Assembly (NCBI GenBank): GCA_019843655.1
Contig: JACDQD010000004.1
Span: 7,502,001 to 7,566,000 of the forward strand
Length of the DNA stretch: 64,000 nucleotides
Reading direction: 5' to 3'
Source: Lethocerus indicus
Taxonomy: Eukaryota > Arthropoda > Insecta > Hemiptera > Belostomatidae
Position numbers and translations under genes: made by a program. The notes beneath the pieces were generated by a model. That model made no database searches. It saw only the letters and a list, made by a program, of their open reading frames with translations, and was not told the DNA's origin. Positions 24,101 to 39,100 of the stretch are shown here, piece by piece. Position 1 is the first letter of the stretch; every line of letters begins with the position of its first letter.

Positions 24101-27100
24101 TTGATTTTCAGAGATAAAAAAAAGGATAAATCAGACAACAACATTTAAAACTAACTGCTAATATTTACAACGATAAGTCACTTCTACTAAAGCCATATTT
24201 CCATTAATCTGGCGATATTGGTGATGAAATTGAAATAGCATTTCGGATTATACCCTTATCCGATATTGGTTACTTAGCTGATTACTAGTTTCTCTAAACG
24301 AACCATTTTTGTCCCTTGGATTGGCTTTGTTCAGGTCTAGATTGGGAAGCCAATGATTTATGCGTGGGCTCCACTTTAATTTGGGAATTGATTGAGAAAC
24401 AAGAAGCTGGCTTAAAATTCCTCTCTGTGCCGGATTTGAATCTGGGAACAGAAATAAGGCAGAATTTACCTAAATGATTGAACTGTAATTAACAAATAAA
24501 TTTCTTCACTTCCAAAATGTTTTGACCAATCGTTAACAGAAGTTTAAATCTTGTATCTTGTAAATGTTTAAAGAGTAATAACCTGCTTAGATTTCAGTCA
24601 ATCACCTATAGAAATTACAATTATTTTCCTTCTTAATGAATAAATATTGCAGAATAAATTCAGCGCTCGATGGACTGTCGCAGCAATTAAATAACAAATA
24701 ATATTCGTTAAATATTAAATAAAAATAGGACCTTATTTTTCGCATAAACCTTGTGTGATGATGTCCTTGGATATTTCTTTCTCTGCACTTTTCCTTGCAA
24801 AAATTATCCCTTTAAGATATTTCTTGGTGCAAACTTCAAATTTATTACTATGTAAACATAAGTATCGTAGTATTTTTGTACTACGCTCACTGTACTGTAC
24901 TCTTTCTTTCTTGTACTTTCATGTACTTTCTTTTTCCTCTTATCTTATTCTGCAGCTCGTCACGGAAATAGAATTCTTCAGAGCCTGAAGGCTGAAGACA
25001 GGGCTTCGTGCATTAACACTCTGGCGGACCTGCTGGTGACGAGGCAGACGGAAATTCTCGAAGCGAACGCCATAGATCTTACCGAAGCAACGAAAGCGGG
25101 CTATATCGAAACCCCTACTCTCCAGGCTCTCGTTGACACCCTCCAAACTCAAGAGTTTGTCGTCAGGTAGTTATTAACTTTAGCGGTATCCGTTTACTGA
25201 TCCGCGAAATTTTTCAATACGGACGTTTTTGAATGGTGCATGAGCGATTTCCTCTATTATCTAATTTAGCCCTATGCCAAACCTGTAATGGTTTCTCTCC
25301 ATTGTCAGTAGAATTCAGTATAGTACATAGGGACATGTGTCGGCCTACTGAAGAAGGTGTTAATTCGATACCGGCAAAAGATCGCATGAATCTTAACCAT
25401 GAAAAATTAACCATTTTATTTATTCAATGTTCATTGTTTCCCCAAGCGAGTTATTTATTTATATTTCGTTTCGACGGCTTTAATTAACGGCTCAAAAGAT
25501 ATCCACAATTAATCACTACATTACCCAGAAATGAACCTATCGACCGGAAACGTCAGGAACCTATTATTTAAAACGTTGAAAGTTACCCAACCACCCTTCT
25601 AAGGAACAAAAGAAGCCTCGGGCAGATAGGCTACATTTACATAATACATTCCATAATGCAAATCAGTTGGAGCCACCGCAAAATAAACTCAAGACCAATA
25701 CATTAAAGGATAAATAACGGCAGTGCACTTTTCTAACTAGGAGTAAGTTATAAATTACCGACGTCTTCGGCGTAATTTAGCATCAGGCGTAATGACTTCA
25801 ACGATCCTAAAATGGGAGTGCCCTTTTTTTTTACAAAGGGATCTCGGAACTTGTAGCTTTTCGGCTGTGAAGTCGGAACAAATTGGTCAAAAAGACTCTT
25901 TCAATTGAATCTGTTTTCAAAGAAAACTCCTTTGCCAGAAGCGACTTCTAATAATACGCTCCGCTAAGGTCCCTAACGTTATTTGATGTCGGGTTTCCGT
26001 TATAATATAGACGGCTGTCGATATCAATATAAGAAATTGAACAAATACATGGAACGATACAAAGTAGAAATTGTTTTTTTCTGGCAATTACGAAGAGAAT
26101 AACTGTTATAACATGTAGGCCGTTTTATTTGTGTCCATATCAGCCGTACATTGAACATTTATATTGACATTATCTTAGCGCCTGTCAAAATGAAATTAGT
26201 GAGAACAACTAAAATAAATAATAAACATGATTCTAGGCCTGAAGCAAATAGCGGACACGAGTCACCAGAACATCGGTCGGGTTGTGAGGCGGACAAGGTT
26301 ATCGGACGGTCTTGAATTATCCCAGGTCACCGTCCCTATCGGCGTTCTACTCGTTATTTTCGAATCGAGGCCCGATTGTTTACCTCAGGTGATGCAATTC
26401 TCAAGCCAGTATTTCATGTATAAACAAGTGAAATCAATTTTCCAATAAGAGTTTAATATGAAAACAGCATTTACGCAAAATACAGTGTACAGACGAAGGC
26501 TATCTACTGCACGCCAACAGGAATTCTCTTTAAACTATAATTTATACGATTTCCAATGTTGTTTTCAATTAATTTAAAATATGTACATATATTGCCATAA
26601 AATAAATCAACATTAGAAGAACAAGACAGACATATTCACGGTTATGGTAATAGCAATAATAGATTACATTTATTTTATATTTATAAATCACTCATTATTC
26701 GTTCAGTCGCTATGTATAATTATATATTTTACATATTTTTCAGAATTATATTCTGATTATTTTTTCTAATTTACCTGAAACAGAAGTTGGGTGTTCAAAA
26801 TATGTAGTAAGAATTCCAGACACAGTCCTTGATGAAGAAACTGGCTGATATTTCTAATTATCCTGCGTTCAACTCTATAATTAAAAATTATGGGTTGAAA
26901 TCTATAATTTACCACACCCAATGCAAACATAATTGTATGGTTTAAGGAACAACATAAAACATAATTCATATCCTATGAATCATAAATTGATATGATACAA
27001 TTCTATTTAGTATGAATTTTCACTACTTTCTGTTAAGTTTATCCAACAAATAAGTAAGAATACGTGAGGGTTATTTAGTATTTAGAATTCAGATTATTTT

Positions 27101-30100
27101 ATATAATTAAGAACATTTTAATAGATTAGAAAAAAGAAATTTTGAACCATCTATACAACCAAATGGATACCCTAATTTTGATAAAAACACTGTTATCTCT
27201 TCGCCGTACGACTCTTATCAGTTGCTTCTGAACTAAATACTATTCTTACGTCTTTAGCTTTTTTTACCTCTCAACTGTTTACAATAACAATAAACTACGA
27301 AACGGATCAGATGGTGTTCTAGACAATTCAATAAATTATTATAGTGGTTGTGTAGACACGTTGGGTTAAATCTGAATATAATTTCCTGAAATTGTTCCCA
27401 AAAGCACGTCAATCAGTTGTCGCTGATATCCAATAATTATTATTTTCGCTTCTTATTATTATTTTCAGGTGGCCTCACTTGCTATTAGTTCGGCGAATGG
27501 GTTACTCCTAAAGGGCGGCAAAGAGGCGTCGAACAGCAATAAAGCACTTATGGCTCTCGTTAAGGAAGCTCTGTCCACCATCGGCGCTTCAAATGCAGTT
27601 TCTTTGGTAAGTCTATTTGGGAGAACAAAATATGGTCTCAGGAAAATAACTTTTGTCATTATGCTTCTACGAGCCACTTAAATATCGTTAACAAGACATT
27701 GTACAGATTACGTATTTAGGTAGGAAATATGGTTAGAACATTTGTCATGCCGGCAATATAAATATCGAATCTCAATGGTGATGAAGTAGCACAATTATAA
27801 TTAATGAATAGTGAATTCTATAAGAAACAAATAGTGCTGATATTGTTTAACCATTGTTGCCGATACGATTAAGTAATATTTCACTGTATTACAGGAAGAA
27901 TTTTATCGAATGAAACCAGCCTAGCTTAGTGTATGTGTATGAGAACAGAAAACCTGACGAATTGATGATATTCCAAATTTTCTTGGGCTCTTGCACTAAC
28001 CGGGAAAATAGATTTTTCAGGGAAAATTTACCGCCAACAGTGTAATATCCTGCCACAAATATTGGAAATGCCTCAGAGAAGTTAATCAAATTGCAGCTGG
28101 CTTTTATTGGCCAGGTGTCAAATATTTCTCGACCACGGTTACCAACGCTCCGTAATTCCATTGGGACTAGTTTTCTGCGGTCCAAACCCAATGTATAAAT
28201 AACGCTGCATGCCATATTTGGCGTGCCATACCGACCGAGCTATTCGGAGACCCGCAGACCTCTGTTTAGCCAGCTAACGAGATGTACTTATTTACAGTAC
28301 CATCATTTCTTTATTTCGATATTGCGGTAAAAGAAATAGTCATTTTGAAATAAATACCGGCTCCCAGGCCTCAGTTACGCACGAATATTTTCGACATAAT
28401 ATCCGATTACAGACAATAAAGTCCAACGACATTTTCTATCTAATTGCAGATTTTACTAATCTAGCGAACGCATAACGGCGAGTCGCTCAATACGCGGTGA
28501 ATAATGTCCGGTACTTATGTGAATAGTGGAAGGTAAAATGAAAGGTTGGAGAGGGATACTTTGAGCTGTACACTGGAATGGCAGTGGTTGATATTAATCG
28601 TTTAATACATTCCGCGTACTCGTTTATCCACATTGACCGGAAAGCTTTTGACGATCGCTCGCTTCGTTGTTTTCGATTATTAGAAAAACCATCGCTGCAC
28701 CGAAATATGAAATAGTGGTAGTATTCCGTTTATATGCATCAGACCGCCCTCTGTTCGATTCAAATTAAGCCCGCAACATTCATGCCTTGACCTTATATTT
28801 ATTTTACTAATACCGTTCCCCAACGAATCCAATATTTAAACATAACATATGAAATAACCTGACCTCAAAATCTATACCAGACGTTTTAAAATGAAACCCT
28901 GTTCTGTAAATTAAGCTAATGTATCTAGTGTGGTAAAGTTAAATTATTATCAACAGCCAGAAAAAGGAGATAATCCATCTACGCCATGTCATGCAATTAG
29001 GAAGTTTCATAAGTAGTTCAGAGGAGTTAAGGGAACTCTAACTGATCGCTTTTCTAGTTGCAACTAGTTATCGCTCACGTGTCATTAACGGCTTCTCGTT
29101 GGTATGCATTCAGTCTTATCTCATAGCTAAATCCGGCATACAAGCTTCTAAAATCAATACGCCACATGTGTGAACACTAAATACTCTATTTAGGTAGGAA
29201 TATCCCGTGTCGGGTATGCACGGTTACACAAGCTTTATTGAATGATTGCATGAAAATGCGTAGTCACCAAAACGAAAATACTAGATTAATTTCGTTGATA
29301 ATATTATAACGAATAATCTAAATTAAAATCAACATTATGCTAATAATATTGAAACAAATATAAAATAATAAAATTAAAGTGTGGTGTTAGTCAATCACCG
29401 AATTTTCAATAGTTTATTAAACACATAAACAACAATTATAAGTTTAACTGATCCTCTCCTGCCTTGTTATATTTAAACTTCCACTTCTACAGGAATCCCA
29501 GTGGTCCTGATCTTGAATTTCCCATCAACCTCCTAACAATTTACTTCGGTAAAATGTCGTACAGAACTTGTAAAAATTTCGGATCAGGATCAAAGATTAA
29601 TTTTATGTTAAAGGACTTTATTATAATTCAGTAGAGAGAGATTGGAGCGGCTGTTATTAGTTTCGGTCGAGTGGGAGGAATATTCAGTTCGGAGTTGAAC
29701 TGTTGGAGTGTTAATAAAAGAGATCAACAAGAAAAGGATAAAATGAAAAAAATACGAAAGTTTTGAACTTTTTAAAACTAAAACTTGACTTATGCAATGG
29801 GAAGAAAGCTCAAGCGGAAACTGACGAACTCTTGTGATTACTATTGATTTCGGTTGGCCGATAATTAAATGCTATTTTTATTACCATCTCCAGTAAGAAT
29901 CCGAAAAACCAAGTGGAAAGTAAACTAAGTAGAGTAAGTGCTTAAATAATTTCTTGATGAATAACCAGCGATCTCGAAGGAATAATACCCTCTTTTTTCG
30001 GGGCATAATTTCTGGAATATTTCATCCTACAAGCGAGACAGATATAATTAAGGAAAATATGGGAATCCAATTATCAAGTAAAGTGTGTGGGAAGAGCTGC

Positions 30101-33100
30101 GGTTAATTATAAAAATAATTGTAACTAGGAGACTAATAAGCAAAATTTCCGGAAAACTATTTTACTTTTTCCCAACCACCGAAGTGAAGAATTCTCCTTA
30201 GTAAAGCTCGGCTAAGTTATTACAAAGTGAGTTAAAAGTCCTAATTTAATTCAGCGGAAATCTCAGGAGGGATTCGAGAAACACGGAGGATCGCCGAACT
30301 TGGATTAACTTCGTATTATTTTTCTCCTTCTCCCGACCGCGGCTTTCTGAGTTGATTCATTGCCGGCCGAGAATTACCAAGAGCTTACTTCAGGAAATAA
30401 ATTTCACCCATCGGGGCTCTCACCTAGCGGAGCGTCCCCATTCTTCTCAAAACTGAACGGGACGTGTGTGTACTGTTGTTTCAGGTTGCCACAAGACTCG
30501 TTTAAAAATTCTAAAATACTTTTATTAAACGTAAACTTTGTCGCAGCCTTTCCCCCCCAACCGATTTGGTATACGAACCTCGATATCGAAATTATCAAAG
30601 AAGGACTGTATTGGGCAGTCTCAAGGTACGCAGTTCAGATGAAAAACAATGAATACTTAAATTCAGTGAGTGACAAAAGTGTAGATAAAATCAACAAATG
30701 TGAAAATTAACTAAATTACTTAAATAATATACTTTTATGGATTTTAAATGGAAATTAAGGGCGTGTAACGAAGCCTCTCGCCAGTATTTTAAAAATCGAA
30801 ATTCTTGAAAATTACACAGTTTGGGCGTTATTCATAAAGTAGATGGAGTATTCGATAGAAAGTAAGTAGCTGAAGTAAGTATATATTCTTCTTATATTTA
30901 ATTTTGTTCGGTTCTCGCTCATATATTAAACTTAAAGGTAGTATAGATTTCAGGCCACTTTCTTTGTAGTTGCTATATTATGTAAATATTTCAGGTATCT
31001 ACAAGGGAGGAGATAAGCGACCTCCTCGCGATGGACAAACAGATAGACCTGATAATTCCCCGGGGTTCAAGCGAGCTCGTCAAATCGATCAAGGAGCAGA
31101 GTCAGCACATCCCCGTACTGGGCCACGCCGAGGGTATATGCCACGTCTATGTCGATAAGGAGGCAGATCTCAACAAAGCACTGAAAATCGGTAATTCAAT
31201 TACGTTTAATCGCAAAAGTGGAATACAAAAATCATGTAATTCCGGTAAACAGAGGTAATTAATCACAGTTTGTTATAGTGTGTTATGATGATAATTAATT
31301 CAAAATTATAATTCATCATTATCACAGGACGTCATAAATATACCATACACTATAACATATAAATTCTGTACGTACATGTCATCCTCTGCGAGTGAAATGA
31401 TGGCTTCTATTCTCTGGATATTTTTATTGTTCTCACCATGGAGACAGCCTTCATGTTTGCCCCAGGGTTCTTGATTCAACAGCGACCCTCAATGACATAG
31501 CCACCCCTGATGTTAACATATGAACTCCTCCTACTAAATTGCTCCTCCTACAATTTTGCTTATCCCTGTATCGTCGACGAATGGCCAACGACTGTGGTTT
31601 GACAAGTGAATCGTGTGAGCATTCATAGTCAGAAAATTAATAGCCTAATATCGCCCTTTGCTCGGATGATTAATACATGGCCCTATATCGAAAATTTGCT
31701 TGGAGTAGGCAAATTTTCGAATAATCCCAGTCATCAATTGAGTAGTATAAGTAAGTGGGATGTTGATGAGTGGGGGGGGGGAGGGTTTTGGGCATTGGCC
31801 TCGCCCCAGGGAAGTGGGAGGCCCAAGTTTCTAACAATGCCTAACACTATTATCCAGAGAAACCGGGCTCCAGTTCCAAGCCCCCTTGCCAGTCGCTTCA
31901 CACCGCGGCAAGAAATTTGGGGCGATTAAGTAACAATGAGCTGCCCCCGGATAGGCCGTCTTTCACACAGCTGTCCATTGTCCAATGATAAAAAATGCCT
32001 TTAGTGATTTGGCAACAAGAACAGCGCATTAGAATCACTCTCCTAATTGTCAGTTACATCCTTTATAATATGAATGAATATGCGAGTTCCGCTTACACGG
32101 TTAAAAACCAATTTTGACAGTGGGAAAGTGTTTAAAGTAATTAGTAATTATAGGCCGGTCATTTCTCAATTTAAATAAAAATAAATACCTTTTTTTTATC
32201 CCATAACTCATTTTATTAGTGCACAAAATTAAATTAATAAATGTTCGAAGTATGTGTCACATTGAATCATGATGACGCCTAAAACGAAATTAATCATTTT
32301 AAGGTATATAATTTGGATATCGAATGAAATTAATTTACGAAATCAATATTTTTGAATTATAATTTAATTTGAAGCGGCATTAATTCGACCGTACATTACT
32401 TACATATTATCTCTTTAATATCAAAAAGGGAAATTTTATTATCATCATTAACACATATTTCTTTCTTAAATGAATAATGAAAGATTATTATATAAAATGT
32501 GTGAAATGAGTGTAACGATTAATAATATAGGAAGACAACGTTTTAAGAATGTCATTCCGTTTAAATCGAATATGATTTTCCCGTCGTTACAGTGAGGGAC
32601 TCAAAATGCGACTATCCAGCCGCTTGTAACGCTATGGAAACATTACTCCTCCACGAAGAACACCTCAACAACGGATTCTTCGTCGATATCTGCAATATGT
32701 TCAAGCGTGAAGGTGTAAGTACTCTAAACTGCGAATTAGTCTTGCTGTGTTACAATTTGGTCTATATCTATGAACGAAGGCGTAAACCTATAAGGAAGAT
32801 TAACTGCATGATTCAATTATAGCCCACCAGTCATCGGTTGGATTCGCTGTTATATATTGATTTCAAGGCAATGAGACAGAATTGACTAATTGTATAAAAT
32901 CAACAATATAAAAAGTATATTATCTGAAAATGATTGATTTTCTTTAATTGTCGTTGGTAACAAGAAAAGAGAGCCAATCCGCTGGTCCCTGGGAGCGCTT
33001 CAATTGAAAGGCGGGAAGTGAACATTTGGGGGCTCTGATAATGCAATCAGAAGTGTTCAGTGGTGGAAGGGGGGTGGGTAGGGTGACTCTCGAGAAAATG

Positions 33101-36100
33101 AACCCGGGAGAATGCCGCCCCCGTACTCCTGAAATTCGACGCCCCCGACCAATAAGATTGAGCCCCCTGCCCGTCGCCCGCGTCCAATTGAATTTCCTAT
33201 CGCTTTCCAGGTGAGAAAATATATGCCAGCCTCCCGTTTCACAGGCATTTACAGTTGAACAGTATGTAGCCTATGACTGCTTGCGTCGTATTACGCCGTG
33301 AGGCCGGGGCGCTTGGTATTTAAATGTATTAAGAAAGCACCGATAAGTGATACGATTTCGGGCTTTTGTTGGCTGACCTTCAGAAAACCTTACTTCAGCT
33401 TTTATTCATGAAATGTGGTTTTCAAAGGTTCGCAAATTTGTAAATGTGCCCAACATTAATACGAGTATTCATATTTTGGACGTTATTCTGGGCGGGCTAT
33501 AGGCGTAACGAAGTACCACGTTATTGTATAATACAGGATTGAGCAGTAAGTTATAAATGAGTGGGCCGTGTGTTTCAGGTGACAGTCTATTCGGGGCCGA
33601 ATCTGGCTCAGAGGCTGACGTTCGGGCCGCCGCCGGCCAAGTCCCTGAAGATGGAGTACGGTACCCTGGAGTGCGCCATTGAACTTGTTTCCAGTCTACA
33701 GGACGCGGTCGCCCACATAGCCAAGTACGGGAGCGGTCACACGGAAGTAATAGTCACAGAAAACAGTAAGTCGTTTAATTTTTTCCGTAGTTCAAAAATC
33801 AAGAACTATAGCGGTTTACTAAGTAAAATGACTAGAAAATCATGCAAGATGATTTTAAAAGCATTTGAGAGGTCAGAGATAAAACCAGATGTCGGAGAGT
33901 CGACCCCGCTACTCAGATTTGTATAGCTCAATTCCAGTAGTCCAAAGAATGCAATATATTTGTCTGTACGATACTAAATTAATTGAATAACACTGCTGAT
34001 GTGCCATGTTGGTTGGTAAAAATAATCAGTTCATATTAACACGATTAAATGAATACGTTTGATACGATGGTTTGTGTACCCCCAGTGGGTCTAGAAAATT
34101 GGAGAACACAGTTTCGAATTTTAACTCTTTTTAATTGCAATTTTAATTAAAATGAGAGTAGGGGATTCGTACATAACTATAAACACTTATGCCATTCTAC
34201 CAGTTTGTTTCAACATCCTTTTCGCTTTGCCATGATCATGATACTAAATAAACAATAAAATCATTCGTTAATCTACTTAAGCTTTTAGTTACCATTGTAA
34301 CTGTGCGTTTCCGAATTAATTAAATATTCTCCAGTCGGACAAGGGAGCCGCCGATTGAGAAATAGTCCCGGGGCCAATCACGTTTTCCGATTTGCCGTGT
34401 CCACTTAATTCGTTCCCCTGGGGGGTGTATTTAAAACGGAAGTGGGTTTCAATATGCAAGTGGGGTTGTCTCCTCCTCCGGCCGATTGTTCCACGGCCGA
34501 ATAACGCCGGTATAATTAATCGCCGCCTTTACGCCTGGACTGGGGCCCGGGGACTCAGGTCTCAAGACGGCGGGGGCGTGGGAGGCGGCGTTTGAGAGCT
34601 ATCAATTGAGGAGGGCAAGAGTATCGGCCGGCCATGAATATGGAAGAGGCGTTGTCAACGCCCCACTCCTCCTCCCATCGTAGACCGCCGCCTCCACCAA
34701 CTCCCAACGGTGTCCTGAACGTTTGGTAAACGATTAATTTACATTGCCCCCGCCAATTTGGGTCCCGACTGGGAACCCTGCCCGCTGCACAATTCAGATC
34801 CCCTCCAAACTACAAAATCAAACTTTAATTTTTATTACTCCCAATCAGCGGCATTCATGCAGCTCCAATATTCGAGGATCGTACGCTGAATAGTACAATT
34901 AGTGATTATCAAATTGATGTCAGAAACACTAGGTCTTCGACGTGTTCTATAATTAAGATGGGGTAGTGAATACAATTTTAGAACGGAAAATCGGAAGAAA
35001 AACTGCGTGAAAGTGTTGTCGACAAGAACTTACTATTATAAGATGAAAGCGTTGATGGACCCCAGTCACGGTACTGCTTGAATACAACTGGGCGATTTAT
35101 GGAGGAAACGCACGTTTTCCTCGGCGCCCGACGGAACCGACATAATTGATCGAAATCGAGGTTTTGGGATGGAGTTATTCAGCAGCGTAGTGGTGCAGGG
35201 GCCGCGTGCGGGAAATAATTTGATGAGCAGCGGCCGTGAACACGTCCAGATAATAGAGGCGGCCCCGCCCGAGGGAGCCGGAACCGCCCGGTTACCGCTT
35301 AGCTGACCAACCAACATTGTTTAATGGGCGAAACTTATATCTTGTTTAGAACAGTGCCCTTTGAAGTTTCTGCGGGCGTATAACGAACCCTATACCAATT
35401 TCGGCTGGCTTACTCACCTGTAGATTTGCCCATTATATATGACGCTGGTTATTCTCTAGACCGTGAACTTTAATTCGGATTCGGGGCATCAAAAAAATAT
35501 CATTCGGAAAAATAGAGGGCATCACTGTTCAGCTTGATCGGTAAGTAGTGTGGTCAGAACTCGCGGATCACTGAACAGAAATATCGAGGTTTTCGAGTTA
35601 CCAAGATATTGCCGAAATATCAAATGTGTTAGTTATATATCAAGTATTAGCGTAAATACAAGTACACCACTTCGATGCTTTCATTCACAAAAAATAATTA
35701 ATTCAGTTAATAGTTGGATACAAACATATTCTTTATTAGTACGGTAACATAAACTTTTTACTGGAAAAGTAAACATGACACATCTGTCACCGAAATTAAA
35801 TGATTATGATTACGTAGGATTTAATTGAAACCCTTGTTGAATTGTAAATATTGAACGCTCCATCAAATTGAATTAACTCGAACAAATATTAGACAGTACG
35901 TATTCTATCTTCACTAAAATCCGGAGATCATTATTTAAATGATAACGGCACTATCGAATCGTGGAAAGATAAAGCGTATTGTCGACATCATTGTTTACTT
36001 ACCTCAATATAGTAGCATTGTCCTGATTGTTCCAATTGCCCGAACCCCTGTTTCAACTGTTCAATTTGCCGCTTTTACAGCTAATTTTAACTAACAATAC

Positions 36101-39100
36101 TATAATCCGACTTAATTTCCAATTATTTCATTCTATTCAATTAATTTAATTATAATTTTATTTCCGCAGACTTGACCTAACGATTTAAAATCTGTCCTTC
36201 ACTCGGGTCCAAAGAGCCAAAAGGGATGTTATTTTTTTCACAATTATAGTACTTCCCGGTATACACAGACAGGTTAATGAATCAACTTTTGGGCGAGGAA
36301 ATCATCATCCGAAATAAAAAGCAGCGAGAATATGAACCAAATAAGTTTCAACGTTATGTTTTTAAGTTTGTCGATGCTGACATAATGGTGACATAAAATG
36401 ACATATGTTTTTTATCTTCTTCGAACCCTGTTTGTTAGTAGTACGGATTTAGTTTTGCACAGTGCTCAAAATAAGGCCGGAGATCTGTCGCCGCTTCATG
36501 TTTCAACGGTAGAATCTAAATTTGACTATTACATCCCTCCGGAAAACATGTCAGTTAAACTCGGGCGACTCAGCCGGCGACATTCAGAGCCGTCAGTGAT
36601 ACAGCTTCAATAAAACTTCACGAGGCAATATGCTTCATGTTGGGGGACAATAAAGGGGCGTGGACTGGAAAAGAACTCGTTAGGAACTATCGCGAAGTGG
36701 CGCGAGGGGAACTGTGAGCCGAAAGTGGATCGGGCGAAACTGTCAGAACTCCGGTAGATGAATTACCGCCGCCATTTGAACCGGTCCTGCGCGCCCCTTC
36801 GGCGGTGTTGAAGAATGACAGTCGGAATGGGAAAGGGGATTTCAATTAGGCGTGTAGGGGGCGGCTCGGTTGGGCGGGCCTGTGACGGGCAATGCTAGTT
36901 GTCGGCGCCTCACCCAACCCCCCGGGCACAGCGCTGTTAATGGCGCGGAAATGAAAAACCAGTGAGCCCCCCAATAGCGCACCAGCCAGCTATGCCCTGT
37001 CTCCTGAATAAAACGCGCTACCGTTCCAGAGAAATTGACAGGTGTCGCTCTGAATCCATAATCCACCGCGTCCTTTGGCTTTCAATTGTAACTGGAATTG
37101 ATTTTGGATTATAAACTGATTGAGGAATGTGTAGGGAGGCGATAGGCCGGAATAATTATCAACCGTCGGTCGTGTCGCACGGAGCTTATCGTCAGGGCGC
37201 GAACTGACGATATTTCCGGACGTTAAAATCGCGATATTGATACTTGCGTAAACTTCGGCGCGTTTATAGACGAAACACGAAAAGGTTCAGAGGGCAAAAA
37301 CTTTATTCGCGTGGAGCATTGAAAGGCGGAGAATACCCTTTATTTTCGGTCATTCGTAGAGATTTAGAGCTCCAGCCCCGATTAGGACAGTATTTGTAAA
37401 AAATCCCAATCATATTTATCACATGAATTCCAGTCAGTCCATAAGTGAGTTTACCCATATATCGGGTAAACTAAACCTTACCTTTTAATTTTTGTCTAAT
37501 ATCTTAATCTTTGCGGTTGTAATATGCAATTTGTATTAATTTAGAAAGCGATTCGAATAGAATATTAGCACAATCTATAAGCCCGATTTCGTTAGTCGTG
37601 TTCGAATATTTCCTTATCGAAATTCCATCCCGTCTCAGTTTGAATTGATGATATTGAACAGGTACGCATTTGTATCGGAATTCCCCCACTGAGATCACCG
37701 GGCGTGAGAAGGACGGGGTAAAAGCTCAATGGTTTCGCTCGTGAGGGGGAGGAATAAATCCAGGGGCGTGGAATTCGCACCATTCGTCTGGCGGCCGAAG
37801 AAAATGGGCTGTTCCGTGCGAAATTCAATTCGACATACCCTAGGTTCAGGTTCCCGGTGCTCTGTAACACTCTCCTCTCAAAAAGTCTCACACCCACCAT
37901 ATATGACAACTCATATCGTACCAACGTACGAAGCAATCGGTTTATTTCTTTTAGGGACTATGCGATAATCATTGGAGGCCTGCAAATTGACCTCTAATTT
38001 AGCCTGTTAAATTGTCGAATTGAATCTACCCCCTTATACAATATAAATTTCAAGTTCCCTAACATTTGTGAAACATCATATCTAATCTTAAAATATTAAA
38101 AATGTTTGAGTTAAATATAACATTTAAGAATGAATAATGGCTAATTTACGGGTTACTGTGTATCAGATTCTATATGATTTTTAATAAACAAAAAGTGTTC
38201 AAAAGGTACTTTAAAGTTTTTTCAGGTTTATACCGAATTTTTATTAGTTCCTCTTGGTTTCTATTAATTGAAGGGAAAGGCCTTGGTTTCTATCAAGTTC
38301 GGTGACGGGCAATTCTTTCAATTACTTATTGTAAAACCCTTAAGTGGACAGGAACTAGCTAATAAAAGAATAAAAAAAATAAAGTTAATAAGTAACGCAG
38401 TTTCAGGAAATTGTAATAATTAATGTCTTTCCGTCTGTAATTTGATTTTAACTACTTTGAATTAAATGAGAAACTCGTCTTTGGTGAGGGGGGGAGGTGG
38501 AGAAAGTTTAACTTTGCCTTATCTGATCGCCCCGTCCTTCGCCATATAAATTAGGCCTAACTTTCGGGTTAATTCTAATATTAGACTATTAGGGAAATTT
38601 TAATGTCTTCTGAAGATGGCAGTGGACGGAAGGAATAGGGGAGGGTAAAACGATCGAGTCGGTCCGGATGAAACCACCGGAAGGTGATCAACGTTTGTAT
38701 CCGGGACCAAGAGGCGGGTTGTTGATGCGGCGGTAACTCTGCGGGAAACGTCTGGCTGGTAAGCCACCTCAGATAGAGTCAATGCGCCCCTCAACGGCTC
38801 CCAACCGACGTCGCGTTCGCTCCGATTCCTCCGTTAACAGCCGCTCTCTGTCTCCCGTTCACTGCCCCGAATTAGACGCTGCCGCCCAAACCTCTAGTCA
38901 ATTCCAGTCCGCGTTGAAGCATTATTACCCAATTATGTTTCAAAACTAATAAAGTTTTAAATAATACTATACTTGAGAATCCGCCCTAATGTTGAGGATA
39001 CGGGCGAATCGGTTAAAAATGAACACGATGAAGTTTCAGCGTTAAATTTGATAACGTCGCATTTTGAAAATATGATAAAACGGCAGCATTTCGTAAAAAT

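Noticed and set aside
24755..25152. A + strand frame running into exon 7 and a minus-strand frame over it
   Set aside because: The + frame is in the wrong phase for P5CS and mostly intronic, and the minus frame is antisense to exon 7.
27889..28215. Minus-strand frame of 108 codons with an odorant-receptor-like tail ([17 protein letters not shown])
   Set aside because: The resemblance to chemoreceptor C-termini is loose, there are no further transmembrane exons nearby, and the bases overlap the integrase-like frame on the other strand. At least one of the two must be chance.
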